Shown here: positions 10,675 through 19,649 of the stretch, piece after piece
Layout: each line of letters opens with the position of its first letter
Numbering within the stretch: the first letter of the stretch is position 1
NCBI GenBank assembly: GCA_030847615.1
Contig: JAUMIR010000005.1
Location: 107,103,116 to 107,167,115, forward strand
Reading direction: 5' to 3'
Length of the DNA stretch: 64,000 nucleotides
Origin: Gambelia wislizenii
Taxonomy: Eukaryota > Chordata > Lepidosauria > Squamata > Crotaphytidae
Made by a program: the position numbers and the translations under genes
The notes under the pieces: generated by a model
Database searches by the model: none
The model's input: the letters and a program-made list of their open reading frames with translations, nothing else
What the model was told of the DNA's origin: nothing

Positions 10675-11734
10675 GAGCGGGAGCGTTCAGTGGTTGACCG
10701 GAGTAGTTGTGGCCGCTCGGACGATCGTGCCACGGAGCCCAGTTTTTGGGCGGCGGTTTGATTAGAGGCACTTGGGGTGTGGGAGGGAGTTTGGCTGCCT
10801 GGATAAAGGGGTGGTCGGGGTCTGCATTGGGACCATTTGGGGGTCTGTCAGCCACAGGGCCACACCGGGAGTGCAGGTTTGGGCAGGGGGTCGAGCGTCC
10901 CGGGTGGGAGCTTTTGCTCGCCTGTCAGGCGGTAGCAGCTTCTGGGTTTGGATCTGCATCAGAGAATATTTCATACCCCCCCACACACCCATGTTAATTC
11001 TTACCATCGTTGTCATATGTGTATTTGGATCGGGCTAATTCCTTTAGTTTGAATGTTTGTAGCCCAGATGGTGAGGCCATTTTAATTTCTTGCAGCCTGA
11101 GTTTACTGTGCCAGTGGAGAAAACTGCCAACAGAAAACCCCCCTTCTCCCCCTAGTTGTTTGCAGTCATTGTAAATTCTACACAGTGGCATTCTGTTGGT
11201 GGTTTTTTTCTGGCGGGCCACCAGGGGGCCGGGATTCTTGCTGTTCTGGAGAGCCTCTATAAGTATGTTATGAGGCGACCATTTTATGGGAGGCACTTAT
11301 TTAGTGTGTTGGCAGCCATTTTGTGAGGCTTTTTTATAGAATTCAAAGGTGGCCATTTTGAGGGTTCTCTTTTGAAGTTTAATCAACAGTTGCTTTACTG
11401 AGTCGGCCATTTTCTGAGGGGAACTAAGTCTAGTGTAGTGGCGGCCATCTTGTGGGTTTTTTTGTAGAATTAAAGGCAGCCATTTTGTGGGAGCTCTTTT
11501 GAAATTTTATGAACAGTTGGTCTACTTAGTTGTGGATCAAATAATAGTACATTAGCAACAATAATATTAATAATAATTACAACAGCTTTTACTCATAGTA
11601 ATATCAGCATCAATAATAATAATAGTAATAATAATAATAATTGTCAACGGCAGTTGCTTGCCAATTGGGTTCAGGTCATACCGTTTCTTCTGAGTTATAT
11701 TGAGGGGGTAGTTTTCTTTTGTCTCATTGTTGCA
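10675..11734 (+). other. Ngaro 5' leader
   Basis: Non-coding leader of about 1.06 kb between A1 and gag. The first 350 bp are GC-rich, the middle holds CCATTTT motifs in a duplicated block, and the last 120 bp are AAT triplets. Open frames here are short and overlap on both strands. The likely gag start is the ATG at 11735; the frame is open upstream to 11654, but that extension is hydrophobic and not conserved in copy 1. Confidence 0.7.
11279..11530 (+). promoter_or_regulatory. Tandem CCATTTT (YY1-like) array
   Basis: Six GCC/ACCATNTT motifs lie at 11279, 11316, 11353, 11407, 11445 and 11480, spaced about 35-54 bp; a seventh is at 11077. The copy at 11441 reads GCGGCCATCTTG, close to the reverse of the YY1 consensus. 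The block 11311-11400 is duplicated with a period of about 130 bp at 11441-11530, each unit ending TCAACAGTTG or GAACAGTTGG. Binding is inferred from motif only. Confidence 0.5.
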
Positions 11735-13099
11735 ATGGCCTCAAGGAAAGGGAAAGGAGGTCAGAAAGGCAAGGGGAGGGCTACCAAGCCACAACAACCT
11801 GCCTTACCGGTGCCTGATATTGAGTCATCCAGTGATGATGAAGATCAGCTGCCTTGGAATGCGATTATGGCACGGATTCAACGTTTAGAGAAGTTGCAGG
11901 GTGTTCAACAGGAAGAGGTTGTGGTTGCTCACTCTCAAGGTAAAAAAAGAAAGTTTGCTGATGAGATTCTTTCCCGTCTAGATGCTCTGGAGCGTAACAT
12001 CAATCCCGATGGGGCTACAGGGTCCTCTCATGTCGAGGATACTTCCGGCAATGTACTTCCTTCATGTAATCCGGTGGATCAGCCAGCTAATGTCAACACC
12101 ATGCCTGTAACGCCAGGTGAGCCAGTTATGCCAACATTTAATCCCTATGCAAGTACATCTTGGCCCTGGGGGACATGGAACAATGCATCGAGTGCCCAGG
12201 CTGTGCTGGGGACCTGGCCAGGGCAGCCGACCATTAATTGGATGCCAGCTCAATGGTCTCCTTGGTCGCCTTATGGGTTAGGTACAATGGTCCCCCCTTT
12301 TGGGATGGTGCAGGGGTCACCCAGCACTGCTCAGGGCACAGGATATGATTCCATAGCTTATTCAGCAATTCCCTTCGGAGAAATGTCCCTTCCTTTGGGT
12401 GATCATCTGCTTCAATCCACCAGGGATAAAATAGTTAAAGGCGAATATGTGGATCTTTTTTCATTGCTTTATAGGGAAGTGGAGAAGAAAGATAGGGAGG
12501 AAATGGATGAGAAGGAGAAAGAAAAATTGAAAAAGAGGAAGGTGGAGAGGAACTGGACCAATTGGCTTTCTGGTTTCCTCATTTATGCGGGTGTGGTGGT
12601 TAAGGCACACCCTCATCGAGCAGCCTCACTGTTCCAGTATCTTGATATAATTCACAGGGCTTATGGTGATTTCGCAGGTCCTGCCTGGCTTCTTTATGAT
12701 GAGGCTTTTAGAATGAGGGCGGCAATTTATCCTTCTTTGAGGTGGGACATGATGCATCCTCAGTTATGGATGCAGCTTATGACCCCGGCCCGCCCAATAC
12801 AGGGGGAGAGGACACACAGTGGACACTTGGTCAGGTCATCCAACACCACGGGGCAGCGTGCCACAGCGGGCACGGCTACGGCTGTGAGGCAGGTATGTTG
12901 GGAGTTTAGTTCACATGGCTTTTGTGCTAGGAAGCCCTGTAAGTATAGTCATGAGTGTTCCATTTGTAGTGGTGGGCATTCCTTTCGGAACTGCCCCAGG
13001 GGAAAACAGGCTACCCGAGGTGGTAGGTCCAATCCAGGAGGCAGGGGCGGAGCGTCTACCGCTCATGCTCAAAAAGGGGCCCAGCCCAATCAACAATGA
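11735..13099 (+). CDS. Ngaro gag-like protein with CCCH zinc finger
   Basis: This 454-residue protein (481 counted from 11654) is the presumed nucleocapsid that binds element RNA. It starts with a basic Lys/Gly-rich tail (SRKGKGGQKGKGR), then an acidic Ser/Asp patch and a short helical stretch, a Pro/Trp-rich middle, and a conserved block around AIPFGEMSLPLGD and VDLFSLLYRE. A Lys/Glu-rich coil follows (KKDREEMDEKEKEK). Near the end is a CCCH finger (CWEFSSHGFCARKPCKYSH) and then CSICSGGHSFRNC, a CX2C-HX4C arrangement. I chose ATG 11735 because copy 1 matches from there. The 3' end overlaps the RT frame by 185 nt in a shifted frame, so RT probably needs frameshifting or re-initiation. Confidence 0.85.
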   Translation: MASRKGKGGQKGKGRATKPQQPALPVPDIESSSDDEDQLPWNAIMARIQRLEKLQGVQQEEVVVAHSQGKKRKFADEILSRLDALERNINPDGATGSSHVEDTSGNVLPSCNPVDQPANVNTMPVTPGEPVMPTFNPYASTSWPWGTWNNASSAQAVLGTWPGQPTINWMPAQWSPWSPYGLGTMVPPFGMVQGSPSTAQGTGYDSIAYSAIPFGEMSLPLGDHLLQSTRDKIVKGEYVDLFSLLYREVEKKDREEMDEKEKEKLKKRKVERNWTNWLSGFLIYAGVVVKAHPHRAASLFQYLDIIHRAYGDFAGPAWLLYDEAFRMRAAIYPSLRWDMMHPQLWMQLMTPARPIQGERTHSGHLVRSSNTTGQRATAGTATAVRQVCWEFSSHGFCARKPCKYSHECSICSGGHSFRNCPRGKQATRGGRSNPGGRGGASTAHAQKGAQPNQQ

Positions 13100-14672
13100 T
13101 GTTCTACAGCGTTGGCTGAAGATATATCCAGATAGGCAAGCAGCCAAGTACCTTCGTGACGGTTTTCAGTTTGGGTTTAGGATTCCATTTCAAGGGGTTC
13201 AACGGCCATTTTGGGCCCGCAATTTGAAATCTGTTTATGGTTTGGAACATGTTGTTAGGGATAAGATTACAAAAGAGGTAAGTGAGGGTCGAGTTTTAGG
13301 CCCCTTTTCGAGTCCTCCGGTACCCAACCTGCGGGTATCTCCCCTGGGGGTTGTCCCTAAGAAGGCACCAGGGGAATTTAGGCTCATTCATCATTTATCA
13401 TACCCCAAAGGGGATTCGGTGAATGATGCTATTCCTCATGAGCTGTGTACGGTTAGGTATACTTCTTTTGATGCCGCGATTCGGGTAGTTCGCCTTCAGG
13501 GTTGGGGGGCTGAGCTGGCAAAGTGTGATATAAAATCCGCTTTTCGACTTTTGCCAGTTCATCCGGATGACTTTGAGTTATTGGGTTTCCACTTTGAAGG
13601 GCAGTTTTACATGGATCGAGCTCTCCCTATGGGATGTTCGGTTTCGTGCAACGCTTTTGAAACCTTTAGTACCTTCTTGGAGTGGGTGTTGAAGACTAGA
13701 ACTGGTTTATGCAGTGTGGTTCACTATTTGGATGATTTTTTAATGATTGGACCTTATCAATCTGGCCAGTGTGCATATTTGCTGCACCAGTTTGAGGCTT
13801 TAGCGGGGGAGCTTGGGGTGCCTCTTGCACCTGAAAAAACAGAAGGCCCTGCTCAAGTTTTGACCTTTTTAGGTGTTGAAATCGACACCATTAATCAACA
13901 ATGTAGACTGGCTGAAGCTAAAGTTGCTGATTTAAGGTATAGGATATCCCAGTTTCTTCTTATGCGTAAAGCTACTTTACGTGAGTTTCAGGTCCTTATA
14001 GGTCATTTGAACTTTGCGTGTAAAGTGGTGGCGCCCGGGAGGGCTTTTCTTCGTCGGTTGTGTGACGCTATTAAAGGGGTGCGGCAACCATATTTCTTAA
14101 TCCGTATAACAAAGGATATACGGGCAGATTTGCTTGTTTGGCACCAGTTTCTGGACCAATTTAATGGCGTCTCCTTTTGGCGGGAGGATCGGAAACTCAA
14201 AAGTAATTTTCAGATAGCATCTGATGCAGCTGGTTCTACTGGGTTCGGGGTTTATTTTGGTGGACGGTGGTGTGCGAGTAAGTGGCCTTCTGATTGGGCG
14301 GTTTCAGATATTGTGGCCGATTTAACATTTCTAGAATTCTTTCCCATTCTTGTGGCGGTCACTATTTGGGCGGAGGAATTGGAAAATTCAACAGTGCACT
14401 TTTGGTGCAATAATATGGCCACCGTCCAGGTGATAAACTCCCTTACCTCAAAGTCCCCTCGGGTGATGGTGCTCGTTAGGGCCTTCACGTTACAGTGTTT
14501 GAAGTTTAACATTCTGTTTGTTGCCCGGCATGTGGCGGGCGTTGACAATGGTATTGCTGACGCTCTTTCCCGCATGCAGATGGAGCGATTCAGAGAGCTG
14601 GCCCCCGACGCAGCACCCGAGGGCGATCCAATGCCGGTAAGCCTGTGGAGGCTTGGGAGCCAGAACTCGTAA
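12915..14672 (+). CDS. Ngaro reverse transcriptase-RNase H
   Basis: This 585-codon frame copies element RNA into DNA. RT motifs from the first Met: LGVVPKKAPGEFRLIHHLS, motif A Asp at about 205 (KCDIKSAFRLLPV), ALPMGCSVSC, and catalytic YLDD at 271-274. RNase H follows: first Asp in SDAAG (437), Glu in LEFFP (474), then WCNN, where the third acidic residue is Asn at 499 instead of Asp, and the last Asp in IADALSR (549). The related copy near 36900 has WCDN at this place, so AAT here is likely a G-to-A change that weakens RNase H. The frame overlaps gag and its true start is unknown. It ends in TAA, immediately followed by GGTATGT, a good splice donor, and by the recombinase in the same frame. 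Confidence 0.9.
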   Translation: MAFVLGSPVSIVMSVPFVVVGIPFGTAPGENRLPEVVGPIQEAGAERLPLMLKKGPSPINNDVLQRWLKIYPDRQAAKYLRDGFQFGFRIPFQGVQRPFWARNLKSVYGLEHVVRDKITKEVSEGRVLGPFSSPPVPNLRVSPLGVVPKKAPGEFRLIHHLSYPKGDSVNDAIPHELCTVRYTSFDAAIRVVRLQGWGAELAKCDIKSAFRLLPVHPDDFELLGFHFEGQFYMDRALPMGCSVSCNAFETFSTFLEWVLKTRTGLCSVVHYLDDFLMIGPYQSGQCAYLLHQFEALAGELGVPLAPEKTEGPAQVLTFLGVEIDTINQQCRLAEAKVADLRYRISQFLLMRKATLREFQVLIGHLNFACKVVAPGRAFLRRLCDAIKGVRQPYFLIRITKDIRADLLVWHQFLDQFNGVSFWREDRKLKSNFQIASDAAGSTGFGVYFGGRWCASKWPSDWAVSDIVADLTFLEFFPILVAVTIWAEELENSTVHFWCNNMATVQVINSLTSKSPRVMVLVRAFTLQCLKFNILFVARHVAGVDNGIADALSRMQMERFRELAPDAAPEGDPMPVSLWRLGSQNS

Positions 14673-14675
14673 GGT

Positions 14676-15584
14676 ATGTCTATGGCTCCCAGCACGTTGA
14701 AGGGATACACCAGGGCGTTGCGTGAATTTTTTCAGTTTAGGGAGCAGTTAGGTGTTAGTCAAAGTGTTCCAGTACCTTTTGATCAGCTTTTCCAGTTTTG
14801 CTTGACACTGTATCATAAGGGCTTGGCCCCGCAATCTATTAGGGTTCGATTGTCAGCCATTGCCTTTTGGCTCAAAGCCCAGGGGGCTCCTGACACTACT
14901 GGGGATTTTCGCATCTGAAAGGCTTTGGAAGGTTGGTCCAGAGAACGTGGACGTAGTAAGGATAGTAGAGTTCCCATTTCGCCAGCTATTTTGAAGGGGT
15001 TAGCCTCAACTTGGGTTGGCATTTGTAGGTCACCTTATGAGGTGCTGCTTTTCCACGCTGCTGCTTTGACAGCCTTTTTTGGTGCTTTACGCATCAGTGA
15101 GCTAGTGCAGGCATCCAAGATGGACACTTCACATAGAGCGTTGGAGTTTAGAGATGTTATCATGGAGAGGCATCGAGTCACGATGATTTTGCGCTTTTCT
15201 AAGACGGATCAGCATGGGAAGGGTAAGCAGTGCTCTTTACTGCCTTGCAGTGACCTTGAGTTATGCCCAGTTCGGGCGTTACAGCAGTTTTTTGTAGTTC
15301 GGGGGCCACGGGCAGGTCCACTTTTTGTTCATGAGGATTTTTCCCCCCTTACTAAATATCAATTTTGGAATGTGACGTCTAGAGCGCTAGGTAAGTTGGG
15401 TCTTCATGGGGTTCGCTTTGCTACCCATTCTTTCCGCATAGGAGCTGCTTCCACAGCTGCGGCTATGGGCATGACTTCTGCAAGGATTCAAGGTATTGGC
15501 CGGTGGAGGTCCTCCTCTTACCGGCGTTACGTCGACCGCTCACTTACTAACTGTTGTATTCTCCTTTTGTTTTGCAGATTCTAG
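14676..15584 (+). pseudogene. Ngaro tyrosine recombinase, one in-frame stop
   Basis: The 302-codon frame encodes the integrase of the element, which would join circular cDNA to the target. It is in the same frame as RT-RNase H, one stop codon later. The N-terminal SAM-like part (YTRALREFFQFREQL) ends at a TGA (14916-14918) where an Arg CGA is the likely ancestor. The catalytic half resumes without a frame change: Arg in GALRISEL (codon 15090), HSFR (15426-15437), and Tyr in SYRRYV (15519 or 15528; the second fits the nucleophile better). The last dozen residues run through the pyrimidine tract of a putative intron and end at TAG 15582. With the stop the protein would be cut to 80 residues. 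Confidence 0.88.
15545..15577 (+). other. Consensus 3' splice site before hydrolase
   Basis: TACTAAC (15545-15551), a perfect branch-point consensus, is followed 27 nt later by a pyrimidine tract (TATTCTCCTTTTGTTTTGCAG) with its AG at 15576-15577. A donor with matching phase, AAG/GTATGT, begins at 14674, right after the RT-RNase H stop. Splicing between the two would remove the recombinase and put the hydrolase behind RT-RNase H. Everything beyond the motifs is inference. Confidence 0.5.
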
Positions 15585-16179
15585 TTCGTTGTTCGTGAGG
15601 CTGCGGGTGCTGATTTGTGGCCACAGTATGGTGTACTGGGCGGCCCGGCAGGCCCGGATGAGTCACTATGGGGCTCACTTATGTTTGGGGAATGGGGCAA
15701 CAGTTGAGTGGGTGGGGAAAAGGGGTTTACGTTGGCGTGGCCTGTTGCCGCTGCTTTTTGGGGAGCGCCAAGGGCCTCCGCCAGATGTTCTTATCCTGCA
15801 TTTGGGGGGGAATGATTTAGGGTTATTGAAGGGGAAAGCCTTGGTCCTGCAGGCGCTACACGATATACGGGTAATCAGGTCGCGTTGGCCTGGAGTTACC
15901 GTAGTGTGGTCAGCCATTCTGCAAAGGAGGCAATGGAGGGGTGAGGGTGATCCCCGTGCTCTTGAAAAAGCCCGTAAAGGGGCTAACAGGGAAATTAAGA
16001 ACGCAATGCACAAGGGCTTGGGTTACTATTTGCCTCACCCTGATATCGTGTCCAGAAAGCCCGAGCTCTACAGAGCTGACGGGGTACACCTTTCGGACGC
16101 TGGAAATTTGATATTTTTGAAGGATCTTCAGCGGGGGTTGAGGGACCTATTGGACGAGCTGGTGGGGGAAAGGGACTAA
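15578..16179 (+). CDS. Ngaro SGNH-type hydrolase
   Basis: The frame is open from 15496 to 16179; the domain itself starts after the putative splice acceptor (SSSLFVRLRVLICGHS). It carries the SGNH/GDSL-esterase blocks: nucleophile Ser in CGHSM (codon 15625), GGND (15808-15816, the Gly and Asn blocks) and DGVHLSD with Asp 16078 and His 16087. Length (about 200 residues) fits a small SGNH hydrolase. Hydrolases of this kind are known from vertebrate Ngaro elements; the substrate and role in transposition are not established. No Met precedes the nucleophile block after the acceptor (the first is in CGHSM itself), which argues for expression by splicing or read-through. The frame differs from the recombinase and overlaps its end. 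No lesion was seen. Confidence 0.88.
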
Positions 16180-16202
16180 GCGGACACTTGCCCCTTTCTG
16201 TG

Positions 16203-16639
16203 GCGGAAAAGGGGGAGGTGTTTATTCGGTGGGCACCTTGGCACCAATTTTTGGTGAAGGTAGGGTCTCTGGAAGGGCCACTTCAGGCCGTGGGGCCTGA
16301 GTGGACAGAAGGAGACCCGCCTTGAGGTTGGCCTAAAGGATAATCCTTCACCTCAATCCGTGGGGCTTGGGTGAGGGCCTTTTGGGTTCACCTTCCAGAC
16401 GCGGGTCGGCTGGTGAGCAACCCCAGTCAATTGGGGTTCCTCTCCAGGACCCAGGTGTTCACCAGGGAAGGCTGAGGGGTGTGGTCTAGGATAGACCTAC
16501 CACCTCAGCTGATCCCTCACCAGGTTGCCTCCCCCTGCTGAAGATTTTAGAGGGAATTAAATAGGTTGAATTCAATAAAAACATTTTATTTCACCCCATG
16601 TTATGTGTGTGGTCTCTTTATTCCGCAATCGACCGGCAA
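16203..16639 (+). repeat. Ngaro repeat B1
   Basis: 437 bp, repeated at 16985-17421. Starts GCGGAAAAGGGGGAGG and ends CGCAATCGACCGGCAA. It lies 24 bp after the hydrolase stop and contains the poly(A) signal at 16574. B1 abuts A2 with only two bases (TA) between, the hallmark of the B1-A2 junction of Ngaro elements. Confidence 0.93.
16574..16579 (+). terminator. Poly(A) signal in B1
   Basis: AATAAA in TTCAATAAAAACATTT, followed about 35 bp later by a T/G-rich stretch (TGTGTGTGGTCTCTTT) as at real polyadenylation sites. B2 has the same signal at 17356-17361, so transcripts could end in either. Confidence 0.6.
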
Positions 16640-16641
16640 TA

Positions 16642-16823
16642 CGGCTCCTCGCCTTGCGGCGGAGCCGCTTGGGCAGAGGAGCCGCCTTTGCCGCCGTTTG
16701 CGGCTCAGGAGACCCTGTGTTCGATCGCAGGCGTCGTCGCCTGTGACAGAGGTGAGGGGCGGGGCCGGAGGTTATAAAAGGCCTCCCGCCCCTCACCTCC
16801 TCCTTCTTTGCTGGCGATCGACC
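16642..16823 (+). repeat. Ngaro repeat A2
   Basis: 182 bp, differing from A1 at about five positions. It includes a second TATAAAA at 16773-16779, so a promoter copy lies inside the 3' end of the element and could drive outward transcription. Confidence 0.92.
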
Positions 16824-16984
16824 CACCCTCCCGCCGCTTGAATAGTGTGATAATTGGTCGCTTAGGGGCCGGGTAGGAAGTTTTTCCCCCCTTTTCTCGG
16901 GGGGTTTTTCGCCTACCCCATACTAGGATGGCGGCATTTGGGAAATTGGCTAGGGTGGTGTCTAAATAGGTTACTCCCAACAAA
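16824..16984 (+). other. A2-B2 spacer with hairpin
   Basis: These 161 bp occur only here and match neither the leader after A1 nor the sequence before B1. They contain a two-step inverted repeat at 16871-16918: GGGTAGG pairs with CCTACCC and an inner CCCCCC with GGGGGG around a TTTTCTC loop. GGATGGCGGC (about 16926), a YY1-like site, follows. Confidence 0.75.
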
Positions 16985-17421
16985 GCGGAAAAGGGGGAGG
17001 TGTTTATTCGGTGGGCACCTTGGCACCAATTTTTGGTGAAGGTAGGGTCTCTGGAAGGGCCACTTCAGGCCGTGGGGCCTGAGTGGACAGAAGGAGACCC
17101 GCCTTGAGGTTGGCCTAAAGGATAATCCTTCACCTCAATCCATGGGGCTTGGGTGAGGGCCTTTTGGGTTCACCTTCCAGACGCGGGTCGGCTGGTGAGC
17201 AACCCCAGTCAATTGGGGTTCCTCTCCAGGACCCAGGTGTTCGCCAGGGAAGGCTGAGGGGTGTGGTCTAGGATAGACCTACCGCCTCAGCTGATCCCTC
17301 ACCAGGTTGCCTCCCCCTGCTGAAGATTTTAGAGGGAATTAAATAGGTTGAATTCAATAAAAACATTTTATTTCACCCCATGTTATGTGTGTGGTCTCTT
17401 TATTCCGCAATCGACCGGCAA
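16985..17421 (+). repeat. Ngaro repeat B2, right terminus
   Basis: 437 bp, about 99% identical to B1 by eye (differences seen near the CAATCCRTGGGG, GTTCRCCAGG and CTACCRCCTC stretches). It ends CGACCGGCAA, after which host sequence AAGCC begins. Confidence 0.93.
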
Positions 17422-18389
17422 AAGCCTTTATTCCAGAGCATCTTGCCCTGGCTTGTAAAAGGCACTAGATGGGCACTAGATATACTGTGTAAGCATGAAT
17501 CCTAAACATTAAGCAAAGTTTTCAATTTTTCTGAGGTTTAATGCCCTGCAGCAGTGCTCAGCAAGTACTGTCAATGCCCCAGCTGTCTGAGCATAAAAGA
17601 AACCTTATAGGCCCTTCCTGTAAAATTAAATGCTAGTATTAAATTAATTACTGCTGGAAGGAGCACCCTTGAAACCCAGCTGTACTTTTTTTCATGTCAT
17701 TTCTTTTTTGAGTACCACATCTGAAAACTATACTTACAGAACTAAAAATATTCCAGACAGAAAATGGGATTTTTGCCAGGTAAAATTCAGGTTTTTTTGG
17801 TGGGGGGGGGAGAAGTAGTGCATGAGACAGCAAAGCCGAATTATAGAAATGGGTACATTTAAGCCACTACCTTTCTGTAGTGGTGGGACTGTGTGCTCCT
17901 GTGAAGCAAGAGGCTATGCTGATGGAAGCAATGCTGCTACTAGGCTTTCCCATGTCAGGCAGGCTTTTGCTGAGGAGCCAGACTAAATGTTCCAAACAGC
18001 TACTGGGTAGCAGCAGCAGAACAGTAGTGTGTGTGTGTGGGGGGGGTGACACTGTTGGAGGATCTCTCAGAGACAATGGCAGTGGCACCACAGCTAATAC
18101 TTGTTAGTATTGCACAGAAGGAGGCATGGTAAACTTTTTTTTGAATGTCTTTTACCACAAAACCAACCCCTATGATGACACAATCCAAAATGAAAGAAGA
18201 GATAGTGCCAAAAGATGAAACTCCCAGGTCAGATGGCACTCAACAAAATACAGCAGATGGCAAGTACAAGTAGCGCTCTGGATAATGATGCAACTAGAAT
18301 CTAGCCAAGAGAACGTTTAGCTGTTGACATGCTCAGAGGTGAAAGGAAAGTCCAAAGCAACACAATAAATATTTTAAAAAACATGAAAT
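17422..18389. other. Intergenic DNA, no gene seen
   Basis: No repeat end or domain recognised. Contains short G runs (17800, 18036) next to a GT run (about 18023). Ends where BovB endonuclease homology becomes visible. Confidence 0.45.
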
Positions 18390-18657
18390 GTGAGAACCAT
18401 GAATCAGGAGAACTGAAACATAGTAAAACAAGTAATGGAATGTATAAACAGTGCAAAACTTGGGGTGAGTGAGCTAAAGTGGACAGGAATGGGACCTTTT
18501 GAGTCACAGTGTTAGGAAAAGAAAATCTAAGAAGAAATGGGGTGACATTTACAATGAGGAGAGATGTAGGAAAAGCAGTCAAAGGATATAAACAAAACCT
18601 GACCAAATAATATCAATAAAACATCAGGGAAAACCCATCAATATAACTATAATCCAA

Positions 18658-19649
18658 GGCCCCGTTTACATGGTAAAATAAGTCTGTGAAGAATTTGCTA
18701 AGATTCCTAATAGTTCACACACATCGTGCCACAATATTGCCTCATTCAGAAGGGGGGAGGGAGTTCAAAAACTCAAAAGTAGCATAATAAGGGCTTTTGC
18801 TATTTTTCCCGACTTTTTTTTTTGAAAAGTAGCGTGACTTAGTGACTATCGATTGTGTGAACTACCATTTCGCAAAACTCTGTGTGAATTACCAGCAATC
18901 TTCCTGAAACAATAACAGCAGAGCTGAGCCGTGATTGGTTGGACTGACCATGGAAGGGGTGGACTTGTAAGAGATGGAGGAGCCTCAAATGAAAAGACCC
19001 AGCCACTGTTGTTTCCAGCCATGGAAAAGATCCAGCCTGTGCTATCCCCCTCCCAATTGCCCAGCTGTCTGCCTCCCAGCTTGCTTGGCTGCTGGGACTG
19101 GGGAATCCCCAGTTAGCCTGTTCCCATGTGTGTGTGTGTTTGAGAGAGAGAGAAATTGAGTAGCGATCTGCATCTCTGGCTGTTCGCTCCCTTGCCCTGC
19201 TGTGATTGCATTTGTGTGTGTATGTGAGAAAGAGAGAGAGGGAGAGAGAGGGGCAGAGTGAGGGGAAGGGGTACTTGATGGAGGGATGGCTCCTTGGTGG
19301 CTGAAAGGCTGCCTCCTTCCTCCCACCCTTCTCGCTTTGGGAAGAAGAGGGAGCACTCCCTGCTAAGGGATGAAAACTAGCAGGCATTCCTCTGGTAATC
19401 AGAGGCGGGAAAGGAGCCAGCACTTTCTCTCTCTCTCTCTCTTTCTCTCCCTCTCTCTGATCTTCTCGGCATCTTCCCCCAGATGTGCTTGGGAGGCCAT
19501 GCACCCCAACTTTGTCTGTGTGAACTAGAAAGTGGGAAACTAAACAGATCAACCAATTCCGCAGTAAATCATGTAAACTATGCAGCACTGGTGCGAAAAT
19601 GCACAAAAGCGCAAACTATCACAATAAAAACTGATGTGTAACTGAGTCC
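18658..19649. mobile_element. MITE nested in BovB endonuclease
   Basis: The element splits the codons for IIQ and VYAPT of the LINE. The left end is GGCCCCGTTTACATGG; the right end, read inverted, is GGACTCAGTTACACATC. The flanking triplets are CAA (18655-18657) and CAG (19650-19652), a one-base-different TSD. The interior carries (GT)n and (GA)n runs. Frames inside (for example 18839-19606 minus) come from these purine/pyrimidine runs. Confidence 0.7.
19129..19258. repeat. GT and GA microsatellites
   Basis: Runs of GT (19129-19140, 19213-19224) and of GA (19141-19154, 19225-19250) lie within the MITE, with a matching CT run at 19424-19458. Confidence 0.85.

Larger units (their letters stand above)
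10493..17421 (+). mobile_element. Ngaro tyrosine-recombinase retrotransposon, near intact
   Basis: The 6929-bp element has split direct repeats: A1 (10493-10674), leader and genes, B1 (16203-16639), A2 (16642-16823), a 161-bp spacer and B2 (16985-17421). By eye B1 and B2 differ at about 3 of 437 positions, and A1 and A2 at about 5 of 182; most are CpG-type transitions. It encodes gag, RT-RNase H, tyrosine recombinase and an SGNH hydrolase. Known Ngaro elements have this repeat layout and often this hydrolase, which separates them from DIRS1 (inverted repeats). The near-identity of the repeats suggests a young insertion, but one nonsense codon and one lost RNase H catalytic residue make this copy probably inactive. 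Confidence 0.93.

Noticed and set aside
10493..17421. Interpretation as a DIRS1-type or LTR element
   Set aside because: Termini are split direct repeats (A/B), not inverted or plain long terminal repeats, and an SGNH hydrolase is present, which fits Ngaro.
18839..19606. 255-codon minus frame rich in Ser and His
   Set aside because: It lies across a MITE with CT and GT runs (SLSLSFSL-type peptide) and has no domain.
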